A stretch of DNA of 64,000 bases from Salinicola socius (GCF_001937195.1 NZ_MSDO01000001.1:62001-126000); one strand, 5' to 3'. Positions 37,401 to 47,978 are shown, counted from the first letter of the stretch. Numbers and translations are program-made. Notes: a model not told the origin generated them from the sequence alone.

Positions 37401-37409
37401 TTTATACCA
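37401..37409 (-). promoter_or_regulatory. Extended -10 promoter element for rpsB
   Basis: The minus strand reads TGGTATAAA, an extended -10 (TGn before TATAAA), 250 bp upstream of the rpsB start. The -35 position (TTCATC) is poor, which is common for extended -10 promoters. The divergent map gene starts 110 bp away. Confidence 0.5.
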
Positions 37410-37517
37410 TAGAAGACGCACAAGATGAAGTCGCCGGACGTCCAAGACCGCTCCCGGGCGAGCCATTCATCGCCATCCGGAACGACTCATTCTCCTATTG
37501 CCCCATTGCGAGAGCGC

Positions 37518-38309
37518 ATGAACATTCCACGCAAGACCCCCGAAGAAGTCGAGAAAATGCGCGAAGCCGGCCGCCAGGCCGCCGCCGTGTTCGAGATGAT
37601 CACACCGTACGTTACCGCAGGCGTCTCCACCGGCGAACTCGACCGCCTCTGCCACGACTTCATCGTCAAGGAGCTGGGGTCGACGCCGGCACCACTCGAT
37701 TACCATGGTTTCCCCAAGGCGATCTGCACCTCGATCAACCACGTCGTCTGTCACGGCATTCCCGACTTCGACAAGAAGCTCAAGAATGGCGACATCATGA
37801 ATATCGACATCACCGTGAAGACGACCGACGGTTATCATGGCGACAGCAGCATGATGTTCGTGATCGGCGATACCATCCAGGGCGAACGTCTCTGCCGTGT
37901 GACTCGGGAGAGCCTGTATAAAGGTATCGCCGAAGTCCGTCCGGGCGTCAAGCTGTCGACCATTGCCAAGGTCATCCAGGCTCACGCGGAAAACGCCGGC
38001 TACTCGGTCGTGAGAGATTTCTGCGGTCACGGTATCGGCGCCGGCTTCCACGAGGAGCCTCAGGTGCTGCATTACGACGGGTATGCATCAGAGGCCGACG
38101 CCGAACTCGCCGAAGGCATGTGCCTGACCATCGAACCGATGCTCAACGCCGGTGGCTACCGGACCAAGGTGCTGAAGGATGGCTGGACCGCCGTGACCAA
38201 GGACAAGAGCCTGTCGGCGCAGTGGGAGCACACCCTGCTGGTCACCGCCTCCGGCGTGGAAGTTCTGACAGCGCGTTCCGACGAAGACTTCAGCTTCCTG
38301 ACGGCCTGA
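37518..38309 (+). CDS. map: Methionine aminopeptidase, type I
   Basis: MAP removes the initiator methionine from nascent proteins. The 263-residue protein equals the E. coli length. The metal ligands are visible in NIDITVKTTDGYHGDSS (two Asp), CGHGIGAGFHEEPQVLHY (His) and EGMCLTIEPML / SAQWEHTLLV (two Glu). ATG 37518 is the family start; 31 upstream in-frame residues are unrelated. It is divergent from rpsB and followed by glnD 39 bp later, the conserved order. Confidence 0.97.
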   Translation: MNIPRKTPEEVEKMREAGRQAAAVFEMITPYVTAGVSTGELDRLCHDFIVKELGSTPAPLDYHGFPKAICTSINHVVCHGIPDFDKKLKNGDIMNIDITVKTTDGYHGDSSMMFVIGDTIQGERLCRVTRESLYKGIAEVRPGVKLSTIAKVIQAHAENAGYSVVRDFCGHGIGAGFHEEPQVLHYDGYASEADAELAEGMCLTIEPMLNAGGYRTKVLKDGWTAVTKDKSLSAQWEHTLLVTASGVEVLTARSDEDFSFLTA

Positions 38310-38348
38310 TCGCCGCGCCATTGCCTCGCCATCGGAGACGCACGTCGC

Positions 38349-41024
38349 ATGCTGCTGCATCACTATCGCTTTCATCCGGACCCGACGCTCTTCGATGCAA
38401 CGGCGTTTCGCGAGGCACTGGCGCGAGATCGCCAGCCGATCCCGCTGTTCAAGCAGGCGCTCAGGACGATCCGCGAGCGCCTCGACGAACGCTTCCGTGC
38501 CGGTGCCGATGTGCGCGACTTGGTCTACGGTCGCGCCTGGTGCCTGGATCGGCTGCTGGAAATTGCCTGGGCGCGTTTCGACTGGCCCGACGACAATGTC
38601 GCGCTGCTCGCCGTCGGAGGCTACGGCCGCGGCGAACTGCACCCCCATTCCGACATCGATCTGCTGCTGCTGCTCGGCACCAACGATGACACCCCCTATC
38701 GCGAGTCGCTGACAGGCTTCATTACCCTGCTCTGGGACATCGGCCTCGAGATCGGCCAGAGCGTGCGCTCGCTCGACGATTGCGAGCGCGAGGCCCGGGC
38801 CGACATCACCGTGATCACCAACCTGCTGGAAACTCGCACCCTGGCGGGCCCGGAAAGCCTGCGCAGCGCCATGCGAGAGCGGCTGTCGACACAGCACATG
38901 TGGTCATCGGCGGCGTTTTTCGAGGGCAAATGGCAGGAACAGATCACCCGCCACTACAAGCACAACAACTCCGAGTACCATCTCGAGCCCAACCTCAAGA
39001 GCGCGCCGGGCGGACTGCGCGACATCCAGATGATCGGCTGGGTGGCCAAGCGTCATTTCGGACCGCTGCGCTATGAAGATGTGGTCGCCCAGGGCTTCAT
39101 GAACGATGCCGAACTGCGGATTCTGAGCCAGGGCCAGGCCTTTCTGTGGCAGGTTCGCTATGCACTGCACATGATTGCCGCGCGGGCCGAGGATCGCCTG
39201 CTGTTCGATCATCAGCGCGCGCTGGCAACGCTATTCGGCTACGCCGACACCCCGCAGCGCCTCGCGGTCGAGCAGTTCATGAAAGCCTACTATCGTCATG
39301 TCACCGCGCTGGCCGGGCTCAACGACATGCTGCTGCAGCATTTCGACGAAGTGATTCTGCATGCTGGCGAATCGCTGGAGATCAAACCGATCAATGCGCG
39401 CTTCGAGATTCGAGGTGGCTACATTCAGCATCGTCATCCCAACGTCTTTCTTTATCGCCCCGGCGCGCTGCTCGAACTCTTTCTACTGATGGCCCAGCAT
39501 CCGGAAATCGAAGGCGTTCGCGCCGATACCATTCGTCAGATCCGGGATCACCGCCACCTGATCGACGATGCCTTCCGCGACGATCTGCGCCATCAAAGCC
39601 TGTTCATGGAGCTGCTGCGCAGCGGTGGCGACGTGCCGACCCAGTTGACCCGCATGAACCGTTACGGGGTGCTGGGCAAGTATCTCCCCGAGTTCGGCGA
39701 AGCCGTCGGACTGATGCAGCACGACCTGTTCCACATCTATACCGTCGACGCGCATACCCTGCGGCTACTGAGCTTCCTTCAACGGTTTCGCGAAGAACGG
39801 GAGACCGATGAATACACCGTCGCCCTCGAGGTGATCCAGAAGCTGCCCAAGCTCGAACTGCTGTGGATCGCCGGGCTCTATCACGATATCGGCAAGGGCC
39901 GTGGCGGTGACCACTCCGTGCTCGGCGCTGTCGATGCCGCCGACTTCTGCCGCCGGCACGCGCTGTCACACTGGGATACGCGCCTGGTCGCGTGGCTGGT
40001 CGAGCACCATCTATTGATGTCGAAGACAGCCCAGAAACGGGACATCTCCGACCCGGACGTGATTCACGCCTTCGCCCGCACCGTGCGCGACGAAACCCAT
40101 CTCGACTATCTCTATGTGCTGACCGTCGCCGATATCAGCGCCACCAACCCGACGCTATGGAACGGCTGGCGCGCCTCGCTGATGCGTCAGCTCTATACCG
40201 AGACCCGCCGGGTGCTGCGGCGCGGTCTCGACAATACGGTCGACCGTCAGGGCTGGGTCAGCGAGACCCGCGAAGAAGCCTCTGGATTGCTGCGGGCCAT
40301 CGGCGCCGACATCGCCCGGGTCACCGCCCTCTGGCAGACCTTCGGCGAGGACTACTTCCTGCAGTACACGCCCAGCGAGATCGTCTGGCAGACCCAGGGG
40401 ATTCTCGCCCATCACGACGACCACTTGCCGCTGATCCTGGTCAGCGCCCCCAGCGAAGACATGACCGAGGGCGGCACCAAGCTGTTCATCCATACGCGCT
40501 CGGCCGACGACCTGTTCGCCGCGACGGCAGCGGCCATCGAACAACTGGGCCTGTCGATCCACGACGCGCGCATCGCCACCTCCAGCGACGACTGGACGCT
40601 CAACACCTTCATCCTGCTGGATGACGACGATGACGCCATCCGCGACCCCGCTCGGCTGGAAACGATCCGTCGTCATCTGGTCGAGGAACTCGACGATCCC
40701 GATGACTATCCGCAGATCGTCAGCCGTCATACGCCTCGCCAGCTGAAGCACTTCCGGGTACCGGTCGAGGTCATCATCGAACAGGACCCGGCCAATGCCC
40801 GCACCTCGCTGGAATTGATCGCCCCCGACCGTCCGGGGCTGCTGGCTCGCGTCGGCCGCATCTTCATGGAGCAGGATATCGCGCTGTCGACGGCCAAGAT
40901 CGCCACGCTCGGCGAGCGGGTCGAAGACGTGTTCTTCATCACCGACAAGCGCGGCCGGCCGCTGACCGATCCCGAAGCCCAGGCACGCCTGCGCGCGCGC
41001 CTGTATGAAGTGCTGGATGTATAG
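38349..41024 (+). CDS. glnD: Bifunctional PII uridylyltransferase / uridylyl-removing enzyme
   Basis: GlnD senses glutamine and modifies PII proteins to control nitrogen metabolism. The 891-residue protein (E. coli 890) has the nucleotidyltransferase motif GGYGRGELHPHSDID with D102 and D104. A central domain is followed by an HD phosphohydrolase domain (LYHDIGKGRGGDHS near residue 512). Two C-terminal ACT domains bind glutamine (the last starts TSLELIAPDRPGLLARVG). GGAGA lies 11 bases before ATG 38349. Confidence 0.97.
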   Translation: MLLHHYRFHPDPTLFDATAFREALARDRQPIPLFKQALRTIRERLDERFRAGADVRDLVYGRAWCLDRLLEIAWARFDWPDDNVALLAVGGYGRGELHPHSDIDLLLLLGTNDDTPYRESLTGFITLLWDIGLEIGQSVRSLDDCEREARADITVITNLLETRTLAGPESLRSAMRERLSTQHMWSSAAFFEGKWQEQITRHYKHNNSEYHLEPNLKSAPGGLRDIQMIGWVAKRHFGPLRYEDVVAQGFMNDAELRILSQGQAFLWQVRYALHMIAARAEDRLLFDHQRALATLFGYADTPQRLAVEQFMKAYYRHVTALAGLNDMLLQHFDEVILHAGESLEIKPINARFEIRGGYIQHRHPNVFLYRPGALLELFLLMAQHPEIEGVRADTIRQIRDHRHLIDDAFRDDLRHQSLFMELLRSGGDVPTQLTRMNRYGVLGKYLPEFGEAVGLMQHDLFHIYTVDAHTLRLLSFLQRFREERETDEYTVALEVIQKLPKLELLWIAGLYHDIGKGRGGDHSVLGAVDAADFCRRHALSHWDTRLVAWLVEHHLLMSKTAQKRDISDPDVIHAFARTVRDETHLDYLYVLTVADISATNPTLWNGWRASLMRQLYTETRRVLRRGLDNTVDRQGWVSETREEASGLLRAIGADIARVTALWQTFGEDYFLQYTPSEIVWQTQGILAHHDDHLPLILVSAPSEDMTEGGTKLFIHTRSADDLFAATAAAIEQLGLSIHDARIATSSDDWTLNTFILLDDDDDAIRDPARLETIRRHLVEELDDPDDYPQIVSRHTPRQLKHFRVPVEVIIEQDPANARTSLELIAPDRPGLLARVGRIFMEQDIALSTAKIATLGERVEDVFFITDKRGRPLTDPEAQARLRARLYEVLDV

Positions 41025-41052
41025 CGCTCAGGTCGGCCAGCCCTAAATATTC

Positions 41053-41451
41053 TCAATCGACCGGCGCAGGGTTGGCTTTCAGCCACGCCTGCATCTGCGC
41101 TATCTCAGCCTGCTGAGCCTCAATGATGTTTTGAGCCAACGCCCGCATTTCCGGGTCCTTGCCGTAGGCGAGCTCGACCTTGGCCATCGCAACCGCTCCC
41201 ATGTGATGAGCCAGCATGCCGGTAGCAAAGTCGACATCCGGATCACCGCTATTCGCCAGCTCCATGTCGTGCTGCATGGTCTTCGCTGCCTCACGGTAGG
41301 CATCGACGGCCTCACTGGATTGGACGTCCGATTCAGAATGAACCTGATGCTCATCATGACCATCGCGCTCTGACTGAGCCAGACTACTGATGGCAAAAGC
41401 CAGCGAACCAACGGCCACGATACCGGCCAACCAGCGCTTTGAAGTCATCAT
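41053..41451 (-). CDS. DUF305 (CopM-like) exported protein
   Basis: The 132-residue protein starts with a signal peptide (RWLAGIVAVGSLAFAISSLA, cleavage near residue 25). A His/Asp/Glu-rich stretch (RDGHDEHQVHSES) follows, then the DUF305 core with DVDFATGMLAHHMGAVAMAKVEL and ALAQNIIEAQQAEIAQM. Some DUF305 proteins bind copper or silver in the periplasm; whether this one does is unknown. It is convergent with glnD (28-bp gap). A second ATG at 41448 is an equally possible start. Confidence 0.85.
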   Translation of the reverse strand: MMTSKRWLAGIVAVGSLAFAISSLAQSERDGHDEHQVHSESDVQSSEAVDAYREAAKTMQHDMELANSGDPDVDFATGMLAHHMGAVAMAKVELAYGKDPEMRALAQNIIEAQQAEIAQMQAWLKANPAPVD

Positions 41452-41661
41452 TCGTTATCTCCCAGGAAAAATCCGACGCTAGCACCATGGTGTCACCCCT
41501 AGGTCAAGCGCAACCAAAACCCTATATCATCGTTCCATCGACACCCATCAGACCGAGCCTTGACCAACACCAGGCTGGCGTCGAACCGGCGCGGTTTGAG
41601 CCGGCGTCCGTGGGCGCCTATAATCCCCCGCTTCTCCGCAAGCGCTCGACGGACCCGTGAC

Positions 41662-42024
41662 ATGACCATTACCGTTTACGGCATCAAGACCTGCGACACC
41701 TGCCGCAAGGCGCGCCGTCAGCTCGATGCAGATAACGTCGCGTATCGCTATCACGATCTACGCGAAGACGGTCTCGATCCACAACATCTGGATCAATTCC
41801 TGCGCCACGTCGATTGGCAGACACTGCTCAACACTCGCAGCACGAGCTGGCGCCAGCTCGATGCGGCAGACAAGAAGCCGCTCGATGCCGAACGGGCGCG
41901 GGAACTCATGCTCGCCAACCCGACGCTGATCAAGCGCCCGGTGTTGCAACGCTCAAAGCCGGGTACCGACGACACGCTGATCGTCGGTTTCGACCCTGCC
42001 CGCTACGCGGCGCTCGCCTCATGA
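41662..42024 (+). CDS. Spx/ArsC-family protein (YffB-like)
   Basis: The 120-residue thioredoxin-fold protein belongs to the arsenate reductase-like Spx/MgsR group. It starts MTITVYGIKTCDTC with C11 and C14 forming CxxC, and later has WRQLDAADKK, NPTLIKRPVL and a C-terminal VGFDPARY typical of YffB. In E. coli yffB stands directly before dapE; here it stands before dapD-dapE, so the link is conserved though unexplained. It is probably not an arsenate reductase. ATG 41662 is the family start. Confidence 0.87.
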   Translation: MTITVYGIKTCDTCRKARRQLDADNVAYRYHDLREDGLDPQHLDQFLRHVDWQTLLNTRSTSWRQLDAADKKPLDAERARELMLANPTLIKRPVLQRSKPGTDDTLIVGFDPARYAALAS

Positions 42025-42146
42025 GCGGGCTCGACCCGCTGGATCGATGGCCGCCTCGCCGGTGTCTGTCAGCGAGCGAGCATGGCTTTCAGCGAACGAC
42101 TTTCACTGAACGACCCTCAACAACCGACTAACCAGAGGAACCTTCG

Positions 42147-43172
42147 ATGCTGAGCTTCGCGCTAGGAATCGGCACCCAGAACAGCCAAGGCGATTGGCTC
42201 GAAGTCTACTATCCGGCGCCCTTGCTTCAGCCAGCCGATGACCTCGTCGTGGCGGCACGTCAGGCACTGGGTGCCGACGAGGTCGAAGAAGTCGTCAGCT
42301 TTCTGCCGGAGCATGCCGTCAAGCTCGCCGCAGCGCTGCGCGAAGCCGGCGCCGCCGATCAGGCCGACGTTGCCGAGGCATTGGCGGACGCCCAGCGCCC
42401 GCTGGTCGCAGTCTTTCTGAGCGAGGATCATGCCCCGACCAGCGTGCCGGAGGTCTATCTCAAGCTGCACCTACTGTCCCATCGCCTGGTCAAACCCCAC
42501 GGCACGCAGCTCGATGGCATGTTTGGCTTGCTCAAGAACATCGCCTGGACCAACGAAGGCGCCATCGATGTCGAAGAGCTGCCGGCGCGCCGCCTCAAGG
42601 CCCGACTGGCCGGGCGCCCGCTCTCCGTCGACTGCGTCGACAAGTTCCCCAAGATGACCGATTACGTCGTGCCCAAGGGGATCCGGATCGGCGATACCGC
42701 TCGCGTGCGTCTCGGCGCGCATCTGGGCGAAGGCACCACGGTCATGCATGAAGGTTTCTGCAACTTCAACGCTGGCACCGAAGGCCCGGGCATGGTGGAA
42801 GGACGTATCTCTGCCGGCGTCTTCGTCGGCAAGGGCTCGGATCTGGGCGCGGGTTGCTCGACCATGGGCACGCTCTCGGGTGGCGGCAACGTGGTGATCA
42901 AGATCGGCGAAAACTGCCTGATCGGCGCCAATGCCGGTCTCGGCATTCCGCTCGGCGATCGCTGCACCGTCGAAGCGGGCCTCTACGTCACCGCCGGTTC
43001 CAAGGTGACCGTGCTCGACGATCAGGGCGAGGCCGTGCAGACCGTGGCCGCACGCGAGCTCGCCGGCCAGGACGATCTGCTGTTCATTCGTCATTCGGTG
43101 ACCGGGCGCCTGGAGTGCCGCACCAACAAGAGCGCCGTTGCGCTGAACGAATCCCTGCACGCTCACAATTGA
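42147..43172 (+). CDS. dapD: Tetrahydrodipicolinate N-succinyltransferase, long form
   Basis: DapD succinylates tetrahydrodipicolinate in the lysine/meso-diaminopimelate pathway. The 341-residue protein is the longer Pseudomonas-type form, not the 274-residue E. coli type. An N-terminal alpha/beta part ([20 protein letters not shown]) is followed by a left-handed beta-helix with hexapeptide repeats from about residue 170 ([40 protein letters not shown] in part). dapE follows 35 bp downstream, past a small hairpin. Confidence 0.96.
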   Translation: MLSFALGIGTQNSQGDWLEVYYPAPLLQPADDLVVAARQALGADEVEEVVSFLPEHAVKLAAALREAGAADQADVAEALADAQRPLVAVFLSEDHAPTSVPEVYLKLHLLSHRLVKPHGTQLDGMFGLLKNIAWTNEGAIDVEELPARRLKARLAGRPLSVDCVDKFPKMTDYVVPKGIRIGDTARVRLGAHLGEGTTVMHEGFCNFNAGTEGPGMVEGRISAGVFVGKGSDLGAGCSTMGTLSGGGNVVIKIGENCLIGANAGLGIPLGDRCTVEAGLYVTAGSKVTVLDDQGEAVQTVAARELAGQDDLLFIRHSVTGRLECRTNKSAVALNESLHAHN

Positions 43173-43173
43173 T

Positions 43174-43190
43174 CCGGCCTAAGCGGCCGG
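43174..43190. other. Small hairpin between dapD and dapE
   Basis: A perfect 6-bp inverted repeat (ccggcc / ggccgg) with a 5-base loop begins one base after the dapD stop. No T run follows, so it is not a clear terminator. The dapE ribosome site GGAGA (43198-43202) lies just after it. Confidence 0.4.
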
Positions 43191-43207
43191 CTGTTCTGGA
43201 GAACCGC

Positions 43208-44389
43208 ATGACCCAAGCGCCACAGCCGAATGCGCTTTCCCCCACGCAGGCATTGGCTCTCGAGTTACTGCGGCGACCGTCGGTGACCCCGGACGATCAT
43301 GGCTGCCAGACGCTGATGATCGACCGGCTGGAACGGATCGGCTTTCAGGTCGAGCGAATGGCGATCGGCGGCATCGACAATTTCTGGGCCGTTCGCGGTC
43401 AGCACGGCCCGATGCTGGCCTTTGCCGGCCACACCGATGTGGTACCCAGCGGTCCGGAAAACGAGTGGGACCATCCCCCCTTCGAGCCACTCATCGATGA
43501 GGCAGGCTTTCTTTGCGGTCGCGGGGCCGCCGACATGAAAGGCAGCCTGGCGTCGATGGTCACAGCGGTCGAGCGCTTCGTCGCTGCCTATCCGGATCAT
43601 CATGGCAGGATCGCCTTTCTGATCACCGCCGATGAGGAAGGCCCGGCGATCAATGGCACCCGGGCCGTGGTCGAACGGCTGCGCGAACGTCACGAGCCGC
43701 TGGACTACTGCATCGTCGGGGAACCCTCCTCCACCAGTCACCTCGGCGACGTGATCAAGAACGGACGTCGCGGATCGCTGGGCGGCGTGCTTCGCGTACG
43801 AGGCATTCAGGGTCACGTGGCCTATCCGCATCTGGTACGCAATCCGATTCATCAGACGCTCCCCGTGCTGTCCGAGCTGGTCAACGAGCCCTGGGACGCC
43901 GGAAACGACTTCTTTCCGGCAACCACCTTCCAGATCTCCAATCTTCATGCGGGAACCGGCGCCACCAATGTCGTTCCCGGCGAGCTGGAAGTGACGTTCA
44001 ATTTCCGCTACTCGAGCGAAGTCACGCAGACCCAGCTGCGTGAACGCGTCGAACAGAAGCTAGCCGCTCACGGCCTCGATTATCATGTCGACTGGACGCT
44101 CAACGGCGAGCCCTTTCTCACCGCGACGGGGGATCTGCTCGAGGCGACCCGCGATGCCTGCGAGGCGATCACCGGTCATCGCCCGACGCTGTCGACCTCC
44201 GGCGGCACATCGGACGGCCGCTTCATTGCTACACTGGGCACACAGGTGATCGAGTTGGGTCCCGTCAATGCCACTATCCACCAGGTCAACGAACGCATCC
44301 GTGCCGAAGACCTCGATACCCTGAGCCGCATCTACGAGGCGACACTCGAGCGGCTGTTCGCCAGAGGAACCCATGGAGCGTTTTCCTGA
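43208..44389 (+). CDS. dapE: Succinyl-diaminopimelate desuccinylase
   Basis: DapE is the di-zinc M20 peptidase-fold enzyme that releases LL-diaminopimelate. The 393-residue protein shows the first zinc motif [11 protein letters not shown], the bridging Asp in [13 protein letters not shown], the catalytic Glu pair in [12 protein letters not shown], and later [11 protein letters not shown] and [14 protein letters not shown] 43208 has GGAGA five bases upstream; a longer frame to 42854 is only read-through into dapD DNA. The last 17 bases overlap the next gene. Confidence 0.97.
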   Translation: MTQAPQPNALSPTQALALELLRRPSVTPDDHGCQTLMIDRLERIGFQVERMAIGGIDNFWAVRGQHGPMLAFAGHTDVVPSGPENEWDHPPFEPLIDEAGFLCGRGAADMKGSLASMVTAVERFVAAYPDHHGRIAFLITADEEGPAINGTRAVVERLRERHEPLDYCIVGEPSSTSHLGDVIKNGRRGSLGGVLRVRGIQGHVAYPHLVRNPIHQTLPVLSELVNEPWDAGNDFFPATTFQISNLHAGTGATNVVPGELEVTFNFRYSSEVTQTQLRERVEQKLAAHGLDYHVDWTLNGEPFLTATGDLLEATRDACEAITGHRPTLSTSGGTSDGRFIATLGTQVIELGPVNATIHQVNERIRAEDLDTLSRIYEATLERLFARGTHGAFS

Positions 44390-44765
44390 TATCGAAATCT
44401 ATCTCGCCGTGGCCGACGTCGAAGCCATCACCCGGTGGCTGCGCGAGGCACTGGTCGATAACGACATGACGCTCGGTCGCGCCGGAAAGGGAATCTGGCG
44501 CGGCAGGGCAGCCTGTGACGGACGCAGTATCGGCATCATGCTCGTCGAACGGGCCGCCGACGGCTATGCCAGCCTGTGGTTCGACTGCGACGCCACGCCG
44601 TGGCCCAGAGATACCGACTGCGCGCGCGATGCCTCGCGGGCGCTGGGCTGCGAGGCGCGCTGTTCGCTCGGCGGCTGGCAACCCGGCGACGAACCCGATC
44701 GTTTCTGGCAGGTCCTGCCGGACGGTCATGAAAACACCATCGAGTGGCCAGACTCAGGCCGCTGA
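44373..44765 (+). CDS. Uncharacterised 130-aa protein overlapping dapE
   Basis: I do not recognise the family. The protein starts [19 protein letters not shown] and carries a central [21 protein letters not shown] stretch. It has four cysteines (residues 48, 71, 82 and 92), no signal peptide and no membrane segment. The start overlaps the last 17 bases of dapE and has GAGGA five bases upstream. The overlap argues for a real, co-translated gene. The sequence pattern (short beta-rich segments, Asp/Trp-rich) suggests a small globular cytosolic protein; a role in lysine synthesis is not implied. Confidence 0.7.
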   Translation: MERFPDIEIYLAVADVEAITRWLREALVDNDMTLGRAGKGIWRGRAACDGRSIGIMLVERAADGYASLWFDCDATPWPRDTDCARDASRALGCEARCSLGGWQPGDEPDRFWQVLPDGHENTIEWPDSGR

Positions 44766-44814
44766 TCACGCCATCGCCGCCGGGATGCGGCCAATCTGAC
44801 AGGGAGTCGTTCAC

Positions 44815-45753
44815 ATGGCGGAATCCAAGCCAGTCATCTATGCCGCCATGGGCGGCAATTTGCTCATCGCGATCACGAAATTCGTCGCGGCAGCCATCAC
44901 CGGCAGCTCGGCGATGCTCTCCGAGGGCATCCACTCGGTGGTGGATACCGGCAATCAGATTCTGCTGCTGCTGGGCATGAAGCGCGCCAAGCGCCCACCA
45001 AGCCCTCAGTTCCCTTTCGGTCACGGCAAGGAAGTCTATTTCTGGAGCTTCGTGGTTGCGCTGCTGATCTTTGCGATCGGTTCCGGCGTCTCTCTCTACG
45101 AAGGGGTGATACACATTCTGCACCCCGAGCCGATCACATCACCGATGGTCAACTACATCGTGCTGGGTCTGGGCATTCTGTTCGAGGGCGCATCATGGGC
45201 CTTCGCTCTCAACGAGTTTCGCAAGACCAAGGGCAAGTGGGGCTACGTGGAGGCTGTACACCGCGGCAAGGACCCCTCCATGTTCGTGGTGATTTTCGAG
45301 GACTCCGCCGCGCTGCTCGGTCTGATGGTCGCGCTCGCCGGTGTGGCACTGTCGCAATGGACTGGCATCCTGCTGTTCGACGGCATCGCTTCGGTGATCA
45401 TCGGCCTGATCCTCGGGGGCACGGCGATCTGGCTGGCCAAGGAGACCAAGAGTTTGCTGATCGGCGAAAGCGCCAACCAGCACGTGGTCGACAGCATTCG
45501 CGAGCTCGCGGGGGAAGCCGATGGGGTGGAGGGCGTCAACGAGGTGCTGACCATGCACATGGGGCCCAACTTCATCCTGGTCAATCTCAGCGTCCGCTTC
45601 ACCCGCGATGCTACTGCAGAGCGTATCGAACGCGCGATCGCCAAGCTCGATCGGGAGATCAAGCAGGCTAACGACAGCGTCAAGCGGGTGTTCGTCGAAG
45701 CCGAAGCTCGCGCCGGAGTCGACGATACACCGGTACCGCTCGGCGCCAGCTGA
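44815..45753 (+). CDS. Cation diffusion facilitator (ZnT9-like) transporter
   Basis: The 312-residue inner-membrane protein has about six membrane segments and a C-terminal cytosolic domain (MHMGPNFILVNLSVRFTRD). The second segment has the metal-site pattern SEGIHSVVDTGNQ. The fifth has EDSAALLGLMVAL, where the usual His is replaced by an acidic residue, as in the ZnT9-like branch. Typical substrates of CDF proteins are zinc, iron or manganese exported against protons; the metal here cannot be told. The gap to the previous gene is 49 bp. Confidence 0.88.
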   Translation: MAESKPVIYAAMGGNLLIAITKFVAAAITGSSAMLSEGIHSVVDTGNQILLLLGMKRAKRPPSPQFPFGHGKEVYFWSFVVALLIFAIGSGVSLYEGVIHILHPEPITSPMVNYIVLGLGILFEGASWAFALNEFRKTKGKWGYVEAVHRGKDPSMFVVIFEDSAALLGLMVALAGVALSQWTGILLFDGIASVIIGLILGGTAIWLAKETKSLLIGESANQHVVDSIRELAGEADGVEGVNEVLTMHMGPNFILVNLSVRFTRDATAERIERAIAKLDREIKQANDSVKRVFVEAEARAGVDDTPVPLGAS

Positions 45754-45772
45754 AACCAGCCCGCCATGGCGC

Positions 45773-45809
45773 AAAAAAATACCCCTCGAAGGCGAGCCTT
45801 CGAGGGGTA
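45773..45809 (-). terminator. Terminator of the cold-shock-domain gene
   Basis: A perfect 13-bp stem (tacccctcgaagg / ccttcgaggggta) with a 4-base loop is followed on the minus strand by seven Ts. It lies 21 bp past the stop of the minus-strand gene and 20 bp past the convergent CDF gene. The plus strand has no T run. Confidence 0.88.
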
Positions 45810-45830
45810 GCGAGCGTATGGCGATCGGTC

Positions 45831-46313
45831 TCAGGTGATGACGGTCACGTCATCCGCCTGCAAGCCACGCTCGTTTTCGATCACGTGATAACGCACTTTC
45901 TGCCCCTCGGCGAGGGTGCGATGACCCTTGCCGCGAAGCGCGCGGAAATGCACGAACACGTCTTCGCCATCGGCGCGGGTGATGAAACCGTAGCCTTTGT
46001 TGACGTTGAACCATTTGACCTCGCCCAGCTCGCGATCGTCATTCTCCACGTCGGCGAGCATGGCGGCGGTAACCGCCCTGGGCGAAGCGGGAGATAGCAA
46101 CGCCATGGCCAGCGTGCCCAACCACAGCACGATGAAGACGGCGATCACCGTCGCGCCATACATGGCGGAAACGCCCTCCACGTTCAGAAACCAGGTCAGG
46201 TCGGTGGCTAACATGCTGCTGATCAGCGTGATCAAAAGACCAATCAGCAATGGCGAGGGTATCGAGAGGAGTAGACTGATCAGCGTACAACGCAGAATTA
46301 CCTTGCTATTCAT
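45831..46313 (-). CDS. Membrane-anchored cold-shock-domain protein
   Basis: The 160-residue protein has two N-terminal membrane segments (about 9-36 and 52-73). A 20-residue linker leads to a complete C-terminal cold-shock domain (about 96-160) with both RNA-binding motifs, KGYGFI and DVFVHF, after GEVKWFNVN. Ordinary CspA proteins are about 70 residues and soluble; this one would hold a single-strand nucleic-acid-binding domain at the inner membrane. It has its own strong terminator and no close neighbour on its strand. Its function is unknown. Confidence 0.85.
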   Translation of the reverse strand: MNSKVILRCTLISLLLSIPSPLLIGLLITLISSMLATDLTWFLNVEGVSAMYGATVIAVFIVLWLGTLAMALLSPASPRAVTAAMLADVENDDRELGEVKWFNVNKGYGFITRADGEDVFVHFRALRGKGHRTLAEGQKVRYHVIENERGLQADDVTVIT

Positions 46314-46470
46314 GGATTCTCATATCTCTAGACGTCGGAACAAGGAAAACGCCTCACCATCGATTCCCGGGCGAGAGCGGTTTTCATACCTAATATCACT
46401 AACTTATCTCTACTATTCGACTTTCAACAACGATTACGTTCACTAATGCGTTCACTAAAAGGTGCCGTGA

Positions 46471-46749
46471 ATGAAAGATGACACACACCCTCGGAAGTCT
46501 AACACGGTAGCGCCCCCCTCGCGCATGGACCTGGAGGCGCGTCTCGACGCACTCGAGAGCCGTGTGGCGTTCCAGGACGACTGGCTGGAAACCCTCGATC
46601 GGTTGATCACAGAACAGGCCGGCGAGCTCGAGCGGCTGACGCGCGTCAATACACTGATGCGAGAACGGCTCAGCGAGCAGCGCCAGGCGATCGACGAACT
46701 GGGCGGGGAGATGCCACGACCGGAAGACGAGCTGCCACCCCATTACTGA
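46471..46749 (+). CDS. slyX: SlyX family protein
   Basis: The 92-residue protein has the SlyX pattern: a coiled coil (LEARLDALESRVAFQDDWLETLDRLI in part) followed by REQ-type heptads and the Pro-rich end PEDELPPHY. SlyX is widespread in gammaproteobacteria and its function is unresolved. The first 18 residues are a polar extension. It is divergent from the cold-shock-domain gene, and the 157-bp gap between them is AT-richer than the surroundings. Confidence 0.85.
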   Translation: MKDDTHPRKSNTVAPPSRMDLEARLDALESRVAFQDDWLETLDRLITEQAGELERLTRVNTLMRERLSEQRQAIDELGGEMPRPEDELPPHY

Positions 46750-46811
46750 TTTTCGAGGACAATCCCCTGGCGAGGGTTTTGGTGACGATTCTGAAGCTTG
46801 TCCGGAACAAT

Positions 46812-46835
46812 GAAGCCCAGCGGCTGCCGGGCTTC
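46812..46835. other. Hairpin between slyX and trxB
   Basis: A 7-bp stem (gaagccc / gggcttc) with a 10-base loop lies in the gap between the convergent slyX and trxB. Tracts on both sides are only weakly T-rich, so it may serve as a poor terminator for either gene. Confidence 0.4.
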
Positions 46836-46876
46836 GTGAAGGTTCGGAATGGCTCGCTACCGCCAGCCGACGACTG

Positions 46877-47842
<966 letters not shown>

Positions 47843-47955
47843 TCAGATCAACGATTCGGTTGGTATGTATCGTTACTCAACGTCCTGTGGCATATCCCGA
47901 ATCCGAGTCATGCCACAGGGCACTGCGATCGGCAGGCATGATACCAGAAACGGCA

Positions 47956-47978
47956 GAGGCGGCCCGATGGGCCGCCTC
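47956..47978 (-). terminator. Strong hairpin downstream of the peroxiredoxin gene
   Basis: A perfect 10-bp inverted repeat (gaggcggccc / gggccgcctc) with a 3-base loop lies between the peroxiredoxin stop and trxB. The minus-strand downstream tract (tgccgtttctgg) is only mildly T-rich. It is a probable terminator for the peroxiredoxin transcript, upstream of the trxB start. Confidence 0.55.
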
